Shown: one piece after another, positions 20,202 through 32,067 of the stretch
Numbering within the stretch: position 1 is the stretch's first letter
How the letters are laid out: every line of letters starts with the position of its first letter
From: Hygrocybe punicea
Taxonomy: Eukaryota > Basidiomycota > Agaricomycetes > Agaricales > Hygrophoraceae
Direction of reading: 5' to 3'
NCBI GenBank assembly: GCA_963556145.1
Contig: OY744471.1
Coordinates: 2,969,590-3,033,589, forward strand
DNA length: 64,000 bases
Position numbers and translations under genes: made by a program
The notes under the pieces: model-generated
Told to the model about the DNA's origin: nothing
The model's database searches: none
The model's input: only the letters and a program-made list of their open reading frames with translations

Positions 20202-23200
20202 ATGACTAACCGACACTCCCAAGGCATCCGCCTTCCCAGGCTCTCGAAAACAATCATCTCGCATAGCCTCAAGCGCCATCACAAGTCGACAGTGCTATTG
20301 AAAGCCGGGAGACAGGAGGAGAGGAAAGCAGCGAGTGTAGCAAAGCGCCAGGCTGATATACAAGGCATTTTACTTGTAATAATCTCCATCCATTACTGAT
20401 CTTGCATGAAGGGATGTCCTATGACGATCGGGAAGCTGTCTATCAAATGGATATCGACACTGGATCTGCGGCAACCGATGACTGGACTGAGGACTCCTAT
20501 ATCCAGCTGCCACCTGGGGACAAAGGCTTTGATGTCAGCCATGCCGGTGGCGAGTATGAAGTGTTTGCAGGACTGTGCGTGCTATCCCAACTACTGAAGC
20601 CTAAATTAATTTGTATCCAGCCGCCAAATGGATGATTGCAATCGCTGCAATCGCATCGAGGTTACAACGGTCAACTGGAGTGCACAGCTCGAGACCCTAG
20701 TGGAAGCATATCTCAGTTACCAACTACAAGACACCGGTGAACAGACCCCTGTTATTCCCGCTCTCCCCGAATGCGCAGACCTTGAGTTTCTCCAAGTTGA
20801 GGCTGTGGACACATTTTGTATGTCAATCTACTCTTTGTGTTTTCGTTCTGACTCTGTTTGCAGCTCTGAGCTGCCTTCGCTTCCCCATCTCGACAACGGA
20901 CCTTCACCTCAACACGGTTTTGCTTCGCCATGGCTACATCAGCTGCTCCCCCCTTCTCCTGACAGTTGCACTCTCACTCCGCACACTGACCGCATTCCAC
21001 CAAACCCACCGGGTCAGTCCTTGGCTCAGTATCCAGGGTCAGGTTCGAGCATTGTGTCATCTACATAATGTACGTTTCCTCTCCACATTCCGTTTGTCAA
21101 CAGCAACCGAACTACATCAGGTACCATACCGGAGGTACCTGAGCGAACAATTTTCTATTGCTTACGACATATATCTGGAGATCGTCTATTTAATTGATAA
21201 GAAACTCAAATCAGCCCTGGGTCACGACACACCAAATTGGCGCCTTTTGAACTGTTGTCCAGCATGTTTTTACCAACTCCTCGATGAGGATGAGCTTTTG
21301 TTTGCCTTTTTATGTGAAATGGATGCCAACAATTCTCTCAGGCATACAAATGCATTTGTTCGCCAACAGATTGACCGCCAGGATACTCGAACAATGCGTT
21401 CGGATTTATGGATAAGCCCAGAAGAAGTTGACAGGTTTGGTGATGAGGCACGCTCCTGACCGGTAATCCCTTCCTTCTCATCCCATAATTTAGATCAGTG
21501 CCTGATTGATGATGTTCCAGCAAGAAAAGAACAAGGCCACTGAGGCTGAAGATCCACATGATGATTGGGAAGAGCTGCCGTCCTCGGATCCTGTAGCACA
21601 CTGCATCAAACGCTGGCGCGCCGCAGGTCCTGAAGAGCAGAAGAAGATGTTTGGGATGTTCGACGAAACAGGGATATTCATTGTTGCCTGTCGCCACGCT
21701 TTCGTTTTGTTGCTGTCTGATATGATTCAAAGTGGAGAACTGTAAGCCCTCTGTCCTCTCTGCTAACGAGTACTCATAGTCAATTTGCAGTTGCAAGTAC
21801 CCTCTCGCGATGGTTGACCGATTACTTTCGGTGTATGGCCCTAAGATAGGTTGCCGATATGACATTGGATGTGCATTCGATAAGATGCTGGCGCAAAGTA
21901 GTCTTGCTCCATGTGTGCATAGCCTTCAATTTCGGATGGCCATTAATGCCTTTCATGGCCATGCACACAACTGGGGGTGTCAATTACATTGGCATCCCCT
22001 TTATATTCCGGGTATGGGCCGATCAGACGGCGAAGGGTGTGAGAGAATATTTTCAGCTTCGAATGCCATTGCCCGTGGCACATGGCACACAAGCAAGTTT
22101 CATCACTGTCAAGCAATCAAGGAACATTTTACCTTTTGGAATGAAGACAAGTATGCTGAACTCGGTATGTGTTATACATTTAACTTGCTCATCGCAATCT
22201 CACTGGTTCCTCAGGAAAGTTTTTGTTCAATCATTATCGAGCAGCACTGTTGGTCATTCAAACACTCACACCTGATGTTCAGCGGTTGCAGAAGAGCCTC
22301 AATATCGGTGATGGCGACTTTGAGTCTTACATTGAACAGGAGCACAAGTACTTGCAGGGATTGACAGAGGAGCCAGCTGAATATCAACTCCGATTCCACT
22401 ATGTCGATGCCCTTGAGGATCTCGCTTAATGCCAGTGAGTTTGGGCCCAATTACATATAAGGACTGACATCATTTCATATCTCAGATCCGAATGGAACAA
22501 CGCCCGAGGCGCCGTGCATATGGTCTTCAATCATGCACCCACCGTCAACTTACCTGCGGCCATTCGCCAGATGCAACGTATGGTCGATTCGACATATACC
22601 AAGCTTCAAAATTGTGAAACACTTGTTACTAGCCTGGAGAACCGGCTTGACATTATCAGCAATCACTGGACACCGTTGTCTCTGGAATATCAGGAGGTAA
22701 AATGAGAAATTACGCACTGTCTCTATCGCCAGGCTTTGGATGAACTTGAGTGCCTCGTTGTACAACGACTATTTGAGCTTACAAAACTGAATATGTCTGG
22801 TACTGGTATGTGGACAGCCTTATCCGACAAGCTGTCGTTGAGCCTCAACTTAGGTTATAAAATGCGACAACACATCTCACGAGCACTCCAACAACAGTCC
22901 GAGGCCATTCGCAAAGCACTAGCCACGTACAACACTGAAGCCGCGAAGATTGACTACCCTAAACTGACCTGGAAACAAATTGTCGATTATGGTTTCCTTG
23001 CTGAATTTGACCTCCTTCGGCTTTCACAATCAGATATCCACCATGAGACTTGGGCTCAACCAGCACACCGCGAAGCCACCATCAAGTATCTTCGCTTATC
23101 ACAAGCTCACACAGAGCTGACACGGCTCAACGTCGAGATTGTTCGGGTACGCACTGCCATTCACGACGAAACAGTCTGCATGGAAAGCACCATTGTGAAG

Positions 23201-23518
23201 CTGACTACCTCCAATCCCCTACTCACCGAAGAACTGCACAAGTACTGGAAAAAGTGCTCAATGGTCAATGCTGTCAGCTTACGCTGCCTGGATCAAACTG
23301 AGCGCTTGAATGGATTTTCGGGGAGTCCAGGAATGGTGGGGGTGCGTCAAGGTGTCGCCCAAGCTACCTCAAGCATGCCCGAAGGTGTTCAAGCAGTCGA
23401 TCGTGTTGTTGCGGACTTATTGGTGCATGAAGGTGATCACGATTTTGCTGTGGATGATGAGGAGCTCAAGCAGGACTTGGATGGAATGACAGATTTTGTA
23501 ATAGCTATCTCAGACTAA
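20202..23518 (+). pseudogene. KDZ transposase, nearly full length with stop codons
   Basis: The reading starts near 20202, and RQADIQG/MSYDDREAVYQMD joins over a probable GC-AG intron (20353-20398 region). Recognisable KDZ blocks follow: SPLLLTVALSLRTLTAFHQT, VPYRRYLSEQFSIAYDIYLE, NWRLLNCCPACFYQLLDEDE, MDANNSLR, DETGIFIVACRHAFVLLL, the first acidic block CRYDIGCAFDKML, AINAFHGHAHNWGCQLHWHP, GRSDGEGCERIFSASNAIA and a long helical C-terminus to TAA 23516-23518. Most exon joins use short GT-AG introns. TGA 21456-21458 (after GDEARS) and TAA 22427-22429 (after ALEDLA) fall in frame where no good intron removes them, so the copy is probably inactive. Confidence 0.85.
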
Positions 23519-23817
23519 GTACTACCGCTAACTGTCATTATATATTGAATACACGCTTCAGTACCGTAATATTGTGCTAAGTTGTGGATTGGCCATTCCG
23601 CCACTTGAGCCAAACTTGGGTTTCGAGTCTCAATCAGTGACCTACCATGGCCAAGTTCTCCCCCACATATTCCCTGATACAACGCCCCGAACTTGATTAC
23701 TCCCCTTGGAGTATTCGCCTTGTGCACATGCCTCACATCGTTCTGGATGACAAGAATTCATCATCATGTCGTGCATATCTTTGACATGGTGTCCATCAGT
23801 CCGCTCCTCAAGTAAAC

Positions 23818-26800
23818 ATGCTTCACACTTCGACTATTGCCCTGTTCCAAGAACTTGCCCAGATGACTGTGAGGAAAGGTCTGCTGTCATGGTCCAAGCT
23901 ATCCAAGGATACATACAATGACATCTTGGATGCGGTGAGTTTGCTCAACATTGTTTTGCTAAATGACTGACTCGATTTCCTTAGATTTCATGCATGGATA
24001 CAATCGATGGGGGGATATCGGTTCTTTTGCGCTGCCCTGGAGGACTTCCAGCAGCTGAAGGTCTTGTCATTGATACTTTACTTCTAGCATCATTATCTTT
24101 CGAACAGAACTGTGTACGGCCAACTACACCTTCCCTGGTTCAAATCTTTGCCCAGGAAATCGCACTACCACATCTGCTCCACCTTCGAAACAGCTGCCAT
24201 CTCGCTGCAGTCCCCATTCCTCCCCAAGTCACAAGTACGAACAATGGAGAGCTCCACAAGAATGCACAACACTCCTTTACATGCCATCACTTCAGAGAAT
24301 CTCAATGTCTCTGGGACGATCTGGTTGCCATCAAAGAGACTTTCAATGACGATTTATCTGACACCGACAATGCTTGGTGGGCTGAGGCAAGCGAACTTGC
24401 CATCAACACCCCACACTCCGAGGAAACCACCGTGGGCGATGAATCTATTAGTTCGGTAACCATTAGTTCAGTAACGCAATGTGAGGAAGCTGGTGAGGAG
24501 GCTAGCGAAGACAATGCCACGCATTTGGCAAGCACCACTCTATCCCCTCCGTTCAATTATACTTATTCTAGCATTCGTCCGCTGTGGACATTCCAGCTGA
24601 ACCGTCTTCACAGCAGAGCATGGAGCCTACCCACGCCGAATCTACTCCACATACAATGAAGCACCTCTTTTGATCGGTAGACGAGGATGGCCTCCGAACT
24701 GCGGTTAAGCAATGGGACTTAAGCACCGAGGAAGCCCTTCAACTGGCAAAGGTTCTCACTGAGCTCAGCAGCGATGTCAGCGGAGATACGGTTAGTCGCC
24801 CAATCTTGGTATTAATGTTATCTTACTTGGCAGTTCTAGCAAACAAACAGGTTGGGCACAGGGCGTGAATTTAATTTTCCATTTCTCATGACTTCTTTGC
24901 TTCTTTTTGTTCTAGCTCTTTTTATTCATCTTGTAGTCGGCTAGTTAGCTGTTGGAATTTTGTGTGAGAACTGCCATCCTTTCCCAAACACCCGATCTCC
25001 ATCTCAGTTGCATACCTATCCCAGTGCCGATGTCTCGGATGCAAGTCTGAAACCACTTGCGGCGGCATTGATGTGCCTGTTGTTACCGCTACTGCCGATC
25101 TTTTATGCCGCCCTGTCTCATCTCAACCATACTGCTTGTCATCATATAAGTGAGTGTATATGTCCCCACCTGCCATTGAGTGTTCATGCTGACACTATAC
25201 CATGCCACTTCACACATTCTCAGCCTCCACAAAACCCACTCGCAAACAGGACAAACGGCCCCATGCCCCCTGACCAAAACTCAGTAAAGATGCCTGCCAT
25301 GTGGCCACCGCACGTCAGCGAGAGGCTGCCAGTGCTTATTCAAAAGACCTCTCAGCTGCGTGGAAGGTCATTGACAGCGCTGCCAAGAACATTGCGATTA
25401 CGCACCACAAGAGCTTGCGACGTGTTCAGTCGACTCTGCATATGGAAAAAGGGGCTTTCACTCACCGGGGAACGAAAAAAACCACCACATGGAATGCATA
25501 CACCTGGAAGAAATTGAAGGAACAACGTGAATCAGATGGTCTGTTACTCCACCCCTCTCCTACATTCAGTAATTCAACGTATGCAGGTCCCGGCCTCAGC
25601 CGAACTGCACTTACCAACACCACAACTGCCAGCCAAGAGGAGTACAACAAGTTGACTGCAGAAGCAAGGGAAGACCTCATCCGCGAATTAAATGAACACA
25701 AGGAGTTGCAGATGGAGGGCCGGTGGGTCTCGACACGGTCAAAAGTCAATGATATTACCCACACGATTGCCACAGTCGAGAGAGAGGTAAGTGTCATTGT
25801 TCATGCCCCAACTTTTGGGTTATTGACTGTTTCTGAAGTTACACAATCTCAAGTCGCGAACTGGTTGCGAATCTCTGCTTTTTGCAGCACGCGGGTCAAC
25901 CGATTTACCTGTCCGTGGTGTCGCTTTTGCCACGGAAGGTGTTGAGGACTTCATGTTGGGAACGATGAAGACTGACAATCAAGCATTCATCAGCCAACTT
26001 GAGGGCCATGCAATCCAGGGTCTTTCAGGTGAGTAATCTTCCTAGTTGACAAGATTCATTCATTCAGGTTCATCGTAGGTGCCGCAAAAAACCACAAAGG
26101 TCGAGTATCCGAGGTCTGCGCCCAGATCAGACAGCACATGAACAGTGCTCTCGGTGAGCCACCCAATTGATGCACTACAAACTCAAACTCATTTACGCAG
26201 CTGAAGCAACTGGTGAACCCACCGCAGAAATGAAATGGAAGAATTATTGGCGCAATATTGTCCGAAAGCATCGGGTTGTGGTTACTGGTTGGCCAGAAGA
26301 AATTCCCTTCGCAAACCTCAGTGATTTCTCGAACAGTCTCACAACCCTTGAGTCGCTCTTGAGAAAATGGGAATGTGGGACCATACATTGGAAATCCATC
26401 TCCAATGACGAGTTCACAAGGCTGGACAAGGAACGTTGTAGTAGGAGGTCACGTGATAGGATCCCACGGTTCGTAGGACTACTTAGTAGAGATCACACTG
26501 TAGTAGAGACTCAGCTTATCCCACCATGATGCACCCATGACACCCTGAGTGGGCACCCCCTGCCCACTCCAACGTGATCGTCAAATTGAGGCCGGTGAAA
26601 TCAAGGAACCCACTCGCCACCAGCGTTCCGATAAGGGCTCAAAAAAACGAACTCGCGGAGATGCAGGTGCACCCAATGCAGCGCTGAAGAGAGTGCGCCA
26701 GGATGCTACACAGCCCGACGACAATGCAGAAGTGGTGGCCGATAACGTCGCCTCTTTGAACCCCATCATCCCCTTAGCTTCCGGCAATCCCTCTAACTCT

Positions 26801-27091
26801 ACCACGAGTGCATGCCCTCACAACTCGGATAGTACCCCTGCCGAGAATTTGGTCCTTCTGCCTCCTGCTACCATCAGTGCCCCCCAGTTCAATGGCTCTA
26901 CACCCTTAGCCGAGGATTCACTCATTCCCTCGCTTGTTTTTGACAATTCTCTCAACCCTCTTTATGCTGCTGATAACAATTTTCTTCCCAGTGGCTTTAT
27001 GGACTTGCTGTTTTGTGATATGAATACTGTGGGCGCTGTGAACTGGGTTGAAGGGAGTGGAATGGAGGCTGGGATTGCAGGTGCTACGTGA
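23818..27091 (+). pseudogene. KDZ-transposon companion gene, interrupted
   Basis: Second gene of the transposon, same strand, starting about 300 bp after the transposase stop. The first exon (MLHTSTIALFQELAQMTVRK) ends at GCG/GTGAGT 23934. Later exons include REAASAYSKDLSAAWKVIDS-like context, LTAEAREDLIRELNEHKELQ, GVAFATEGVEDFMLGTM, VVVTGWPEEIPFANLSDFSN and LESLLRKWECGTIHWKSIS. I recognise this as a type of protein repeatedly found beside KDZ genes in agaricomycetes; its role is unknown. At 26437-26571 a 135-bp insertion breaks the frame between DKER and QIEAGEIKEPTRHQRSDKGS. Excising it and one ACGT restores DKERDRQIEAG in frame. The ending is a Ser/Asn-rich tail to TGA 27091. Confidence 0.65.
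26437..26571. mobile_element. 135-bp LTR-like insertion
   Basis: Begins TGTAGTAGGAGGTCACGTGA and ends CCCACTCCA, flanked by ACGT (26433-26436 and 26572-26575). Removing it with one ACGT restores the companion gene frame exactly, which is strong evidence for an insertion. TG...CA ends and the small size suit a solo LTR of a TRIM-type retroelement. A 4-bp duplication is short for that class (AACGT would give 5 bp if the last base is excluded). Confidence 0.6.
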
Positions 27092-27319
27092 AAGCTACAT
27101 ATGTCATGATCCTCTTGTGCAGATACCCGTAGTCGTACCATGTTTGATTGCACAATAAAAAGTTGTGCTAAAAATATACATTGAACAACTAGCTATGAAA
27201 AGGAAGGGCAATGGGGAGTGTGGGAGGCATGCAATAGGTGGTGAACAGACATAATTAAAACAGTTGAGGACGGGGAGGGGCAGGATCGCGTGGTAAAAGG
27301 CGTTTTGTGGTGCCGTAAA

Positions 27320-27899
27320 GGGCGGCGTGAGGGTGAGCCTGGGGTACGTACGCTAGGTGCGCGGTTGCGCCGTGTGCGCACCACGCGGATGTCATCGAGG
27401 GGAGGGCGGGCTCACATGGTGGAAGGCACTTCCTGGCACTATAAAGGTCATAGGCATCCGTACGAGGTACGTACGCTAGGTAGAATAGTGAGCATTGGCG
27501 TTGTGCGCGCACAACACGATCGTTGGCAAGAGGGCGGGACCACGCCACGGCGGGAGCTTCCCAGTGCTATAAAAGGGCGCGGGCGCGAGTAATGAACATA
27601 TACGCTAAGGAAAAGACAGGCTTACGTGGAGCGCTGGCGCTGTGTGGATACAACGCGGTAGGGGGCGGGATCAGCCTGAGGACCCGTGGGACTCCGGGGT
27701 TCGGGGATGCGTTGCTGCATCCGCTATCAGCTCAGGGCGCGGTAGATAAGATAAAGGTACTTACCTTGCGATATGCGAAGGGTATGGACCGAGTTATTTC
27801 TCGGTTTACCGCCGGTGTCGAGGATACAACAGAGTTGAGCCTCATCTCAAACAAAGTGAGACAAGCCTAATAAGGCTCAAAGTGTGGGAAGGTCAGGTG
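27320..27899. repeat. Right KDZ terminal inverted repeat
   Basis: Carries the same palindrome GTTGTGCGCGCACAAC near 27500 and a TATAAAAGG box near 27569-27577 on the plus strand, facing UTP22. A second, weaker CTATAAAGG lies near 27440. Compared with the left arm it has one longer GC-rich stretch around 27360-27400. Confidence 0.9.
27593..27870 (+). CDS. Small ORF inside the KDZ TIR, duplicated in the other arm
   Basis: From ATG 27593 (MNIYAKEKTGLRGALALCGY) the frame is open for 92 codons to TAA 27868-27870. In the left arm the equivalent minus-strand frame has the same ATG and nearly the same residues (MNIYAKEKTGLHGALALCGY) but a small insertion near its end. A TATA box sits about 20 bp upstream of the ATG. 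No domain is recognised. The pairing could simply reflect TIR conservation. Distinguishing a real peptide from a promoter with a chance ORF needs substitution-pattern analysis across copies. Confidence 0.25.
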
Positions 27900-27960
27900 T
27901 TGCGGATTGTGTTTCTCTTACGCAATCGACTGTAAGATAACTCTCCTTGTCAGGTAAGCG

Positions 27961-30900
27961 ATGACAAGACACAGGTATCCCTTCAGCGCGGAGATTTGGA
28001 CTGGCGTTAGTGATGTAGGTGGACATGGCCAGGATATACGTTCTGGAACCAAACCAAAGACATTACCAACTGGAGAAGAGATGCGCGCCATCAACGACGC
28101 GTCAAACCTGTTCCGTTCGCAGTCTTTCAAGTTGCAGGTCGGAGATATAGCAAAATGCTCCATTTTCTCGTTGACTAAAGTTTTAGATTGATGCCCTCCT
28201 CCCGAATGTCCGTCCCAGTCCGTCAAGAATCCCTCCCCTGGATCGCTTTCTTTTGGATGTTCACGATTTTTTGATGTCTATTCCGTCCATCACTCCGCAA
28301 CACCCTCTTCAAGCCTCACGCAGGTTACTAAAGCAAGGCATCGCCGTTCCTTACTGCTTACCCCTTCCGACGGAGGATACCAAATGGAAAGTTGCCTTTG
28401 ACACGCCTTGCGATATAACATTGGTGGGAAGCTGGGCCAATAAAATTGCTGTCAAAGAGAATGATGCCATAAAATTCGGCGTGGACCTTGCCGTGGAAAT
28501 GCCTCAAGTACATAAAGCTTTTGGAACGGGTGCTTGGCTGACCAGCTATTTCTAGAATCTCTTTCAAGAGAAAGATTATCTCGATAGTCGATTTTTCCAT
28601 AAGAAGGCCTTTTATCTGGCCACCATTGCAGAGGCTACCCAAACCTCTAAAACTGGTCTAAGTCTTCACGTCGACTGCTTTTATCATTCCACCTCCAATG
28701 ATCCTCGTCTAACGACCCTGGTTCTTTCTCCACGCCAAGGTATGCTCCCTCTTCCCAGCTTTCGGGTTCTCCTTACTTGTAACCTGAACCAAGATAAATC
28801 CCTGAACAATTTCTCGAAACTCAATGCGCATGTTCGCGTAATCCTCACGTTGGCTCGTACACTCATCCCTATATCTCGCCTTTCGCCATCGCATTCCAAC
28901 ATCCGCACGTCAACTTCAGATGATACTTCCACCAACCAAGACGCACCCACACCCTTATACAATACGACACTCCTCACTTCATTCATGCCGAAATTGGATT
29001 TGCTCTCCACACATGCCTTGAAACAGGACGTCCCATATTTTTGTGATGCCCTTGCGTTACTTAGGGTTTGGGCGAATCAGCGCGGATATGGCAATGGGAC
29101 CAGAATATGCGTTCGGGGATTTGAGGGGAGAGGTCCGTGGTGGGGTATGGTGCTGAGAATGTTACTCACGGGTCAAGAATGTGTCGGAAATGAAGTAAAG
29201 GTCAAGTCATATGGACGGGGCTTAAGTTCTTACCAATTGTTTAAGGCTGCGCTGGATTTTCTAGGTATGTCAAGACAAATAGGAGGTATTGTACATTGAT
29301 TGATTTGTTCAGCAAATCATGATTTCGACACTGAACCCATCTTTCTGAAAACGGAGGTTGGACACCGCGTATGTTAGTTTAAATGTTATGATGTACCCGC
29401 AAGCTGACCTAACGGGGCCAGTTTCAATACGATGAATACCGACGACAGCACGAAGCGATCTGCGTGGATTCCTCCTCAACCATCAATATATTAGCTGGTG
29501 TGCCTCTTTGCTCTCTAGAAATGGTAAGTACTCTTGTTGTTGCAGAGGCGGAGAACTGTACATCCACCTCCATTAGCTTAAGCATGATGCAAAGAAGTCG
29601 CTCGAATTATTGGACCAATCCGACATAATCCATCACCCGTTCACGGAACTTTTCCTCAAAGATCATCGTGGCCTCTGCTCTCGATTTGATACGGTCATCC
29701 GGTTGGTGTCCATATTTGTAGTGAGGTTGGGTTTGACTCCTTCTCACCAGTGTCGACCTGTCAGCGGCTAAGGAACGAAATCAAGTGTTGCACTCCGTAT
29801 TAGACCGAGGTTCCTCTGCCGGCGCCCTTCTGTCTTCCCTGGCAGCCTCTCTCCGGCGTGGACTTGGTAATCGCACTAAAGCAATTGCCATCTTGCACCC
29901 AACATCTGCGCTCAGGCCTCTTTCTCAAGCACACCCATTAAACCCATCCGTGATTCATATCGGTTTAATCCACGACCAAGAACATGCATTTCGTCTGGTA
30001 GACCATGGCCCCAGCGTTGATGGCGAAGATCAAGCTGCCACGGAACTATTTCGTGACTTCTGGGGTGAAAAGGCGGAGCTTCGACGATTCCAGGACGGTC
30101 GCATCGTCGAAAGCGTTGTCTGGGACGTGAAGACATCAGACGAGCGGGCCCACGTACCTTCTCTCATTGTGCGACATATTTTGGGGAGGCACTTTGGTAT
30201 AGCCCAAGACACGATACGAACGTTTCTGAAGCCTTTCGATTCCATTCTTCGGCTTCCAGTAACTGGTTCCCGTCATTACCAGGATTCTTCGACGAGAACC
30301 GGTTTCAAGGGTGCTCTGATGGCCTTTGACGATCTCGTCAAATATTTCAAGGCGCTAGACACCGAACTGCCGTTGACAATTTTGAACATCAGTGCAGCCT
30401 CTGAGTATTTGCGATATACCAGCGTTTTCAGCCCGGTCCCTACTTCTTTGACATCGGGATATATGCCATTGATGGAGATTGTGATCGAATTCGAGAAATC
30501 GGGCAAGTGGCCCAACGATTTACTTGCCATACAGCAGATGAAATTGGCCTTCTTCGAGCGCATCGCCACTCTGCTTATGGGTTCAATCACCGGCCTGAAA
30601 GCCTCCGTTTCCCTCCGCAATGGGTCATGTAACTCTGACCTCCAGGACCAGGTAAGATTAGAAATCGTTACGCGGGAGGGTTGGGCTTTTTCTGCACGGT
30701 TATGGCAGGAGCGGGAGGTCGCTCTCCTCGACCACATTCTTGAGGATGGACCCCGCACGCTCCCGAATCTTGGCCGAAGGCCTAGTGCTGACCGGAGGGA
30801 GTATCAGCGCGCTCTGGATGCCAGTGAGGTGTATACTCGACGATGCCTTCATGCACCTCGTCATCATAGGGCAATTGCATCACTCTGTCACCAATTCACT

Positions 30901-31941
30901 GCGTATGCCGGTACTGTTAGGTTGGTGAAGAGATGGCTCGCGTCACATTGGCTCCTTCATGGCCATGTTACCGAAGAAGCCGTAGAGTTGCTTTGTGCGA
31001 GCTTCTTTATTCCAGGGACGAGTCAGGCAAACGTGCCTGGAAGCAAAGAACGTGGATTTGCTCTTCTGGTAGAGTTCTTGAAAGACTGGAAATGGGACAG
31101 CGGAATCTTTGTTCCGTTGTACGGTGCCTCCGAATCCGTTCTTCTTTCCGATGTTCCCAGGGTCAGCAGCGAAGCTAGATTGAAGTTGGGGGTATGGGTA
31201 CTCTCCACTGAGGCTGACAACGAAGGACACATTTGGACCTCGCGCGGTCCCAACATTATAGCTGCTAATCGAATTCGGGCGTTGGCTACTGCTACCTGGG
31301 ACCACTTACAAGGGATGGAAGATGGCACTCTGGATGTCAAGGTCGGTCGCTGCGGATCAACTGAGGTACTCTCTGACCTTAGTGTAGACATTATTCCTAC
31401 ATCCAACCCAGGACTACGACTTCGTGGTGCAATTAGATCCTACAACCCTTCCGCGGTACCACCAAAATGTCACCGTCGACCTCGAGGGTGTAAGACGAAG
31501 AAATCATTATGCATATGATTCACAAATGTCGACCCGACCCGGTTTTGATCCTGCACAACTACTCTTCGATGACCTACAGGTGCAGTTTCTTGTTCTTACT
31601 CATACTCAGGATAACATACTACTGCATAGAATATTTATGCAGAAACACTTGAGTTCTTTTATGATCCATTTGGGGGAGACCAAATTGGTGCTGTCTGGGT
31701 TCCTTCGATTCGAAACCCAAAATTACTCCGAGTTCTTGGTGGGTTATCTAGTACTCCGAATAAGAGGGTGAGTAATGGTGCATCATATCAGTGACACCTT
31801 GTTCATGGATCATTTCAGGAGAATGGACAAAAGAAAGAAAAGGGAGTGGTAGTACTGAATGAAAAGGCTATCTTAAACGAGATTGAAAGGTTGGGCCATA
31901 GTTTGATAAAAGGAATCATCGTCCAAAAAAGTGTCGAATAA
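27961..31941 (+). CDS. UTP22: U3 snoRNA-associated protein 22 (Nrap)
   Basis: UTP22/Nrap is a nucleolar component of the SSU processome (UTP-C module with Rrp7) needed for early 18S pre-rRNA cleavage. It has a nucleotidyltransferase-like fold without catalytic activity. Visible blocks: EEMRAINDASNLFRSQSFKL then IDALLPNVRPSPSRIPPLD across an intron, KWKVAFDTPCDITLVGSW, LFQEKDYLDSRFFHKKAFYL, RVWANQRGYGNGT, FWGEKAELRRFQDGRIVESV, VKRWLASHWLLHGHVTEEAV, DYDFVVQLDPTTLP and LEFFYDPFGGDQIGAVWVPS. About ten short introns; the reading ends at TAA 31939-31941. The ATG at 27961 gives a shorter N-terminus than I expect for fungal Nrap, and a KDZ transposon ends only 54 bp upstream. The original first exon may therefore have been displaced. 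Confidence 0.93.
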
Positions 31942-32067
31942 CTGTCACGGAAATAGCTCCAGAAATGAATCATGTAAATGCTCTTCCCAAAAAGATGTGC
32001 GGAATTTGGTCTAGATCACTTCACTACCAAACGGTTAATACTAACCCGCAGGCAATGGGACAAGACC

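Larger units (their letters stand above)
19439..27899. mobile_element. KDZ superfamily DNA transposon, 8.46 kb
   Basis: A perfect 8-bp duplication TTGCGGAT lies at 19431-19438 and 27900-27907. Ends are CACCTGACCTTCCCACACTT and its inverse. The inverted repeats stay alignable for about 0.57 kb (19439 to about 20007 and about 27320-27899). The interior carries a KDZ transposase gene and a companion gene, both on the plus strand. KDZ (Kyakuja-Dileera-Zisupton) elements are large cut-and-paste transposons common in basidiomycetes. Both genes carry lesions (listed below), so this copy is probably immobile, but the ends look recent because the duplication and TIRs are little diverged. Confidence 0.92.
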
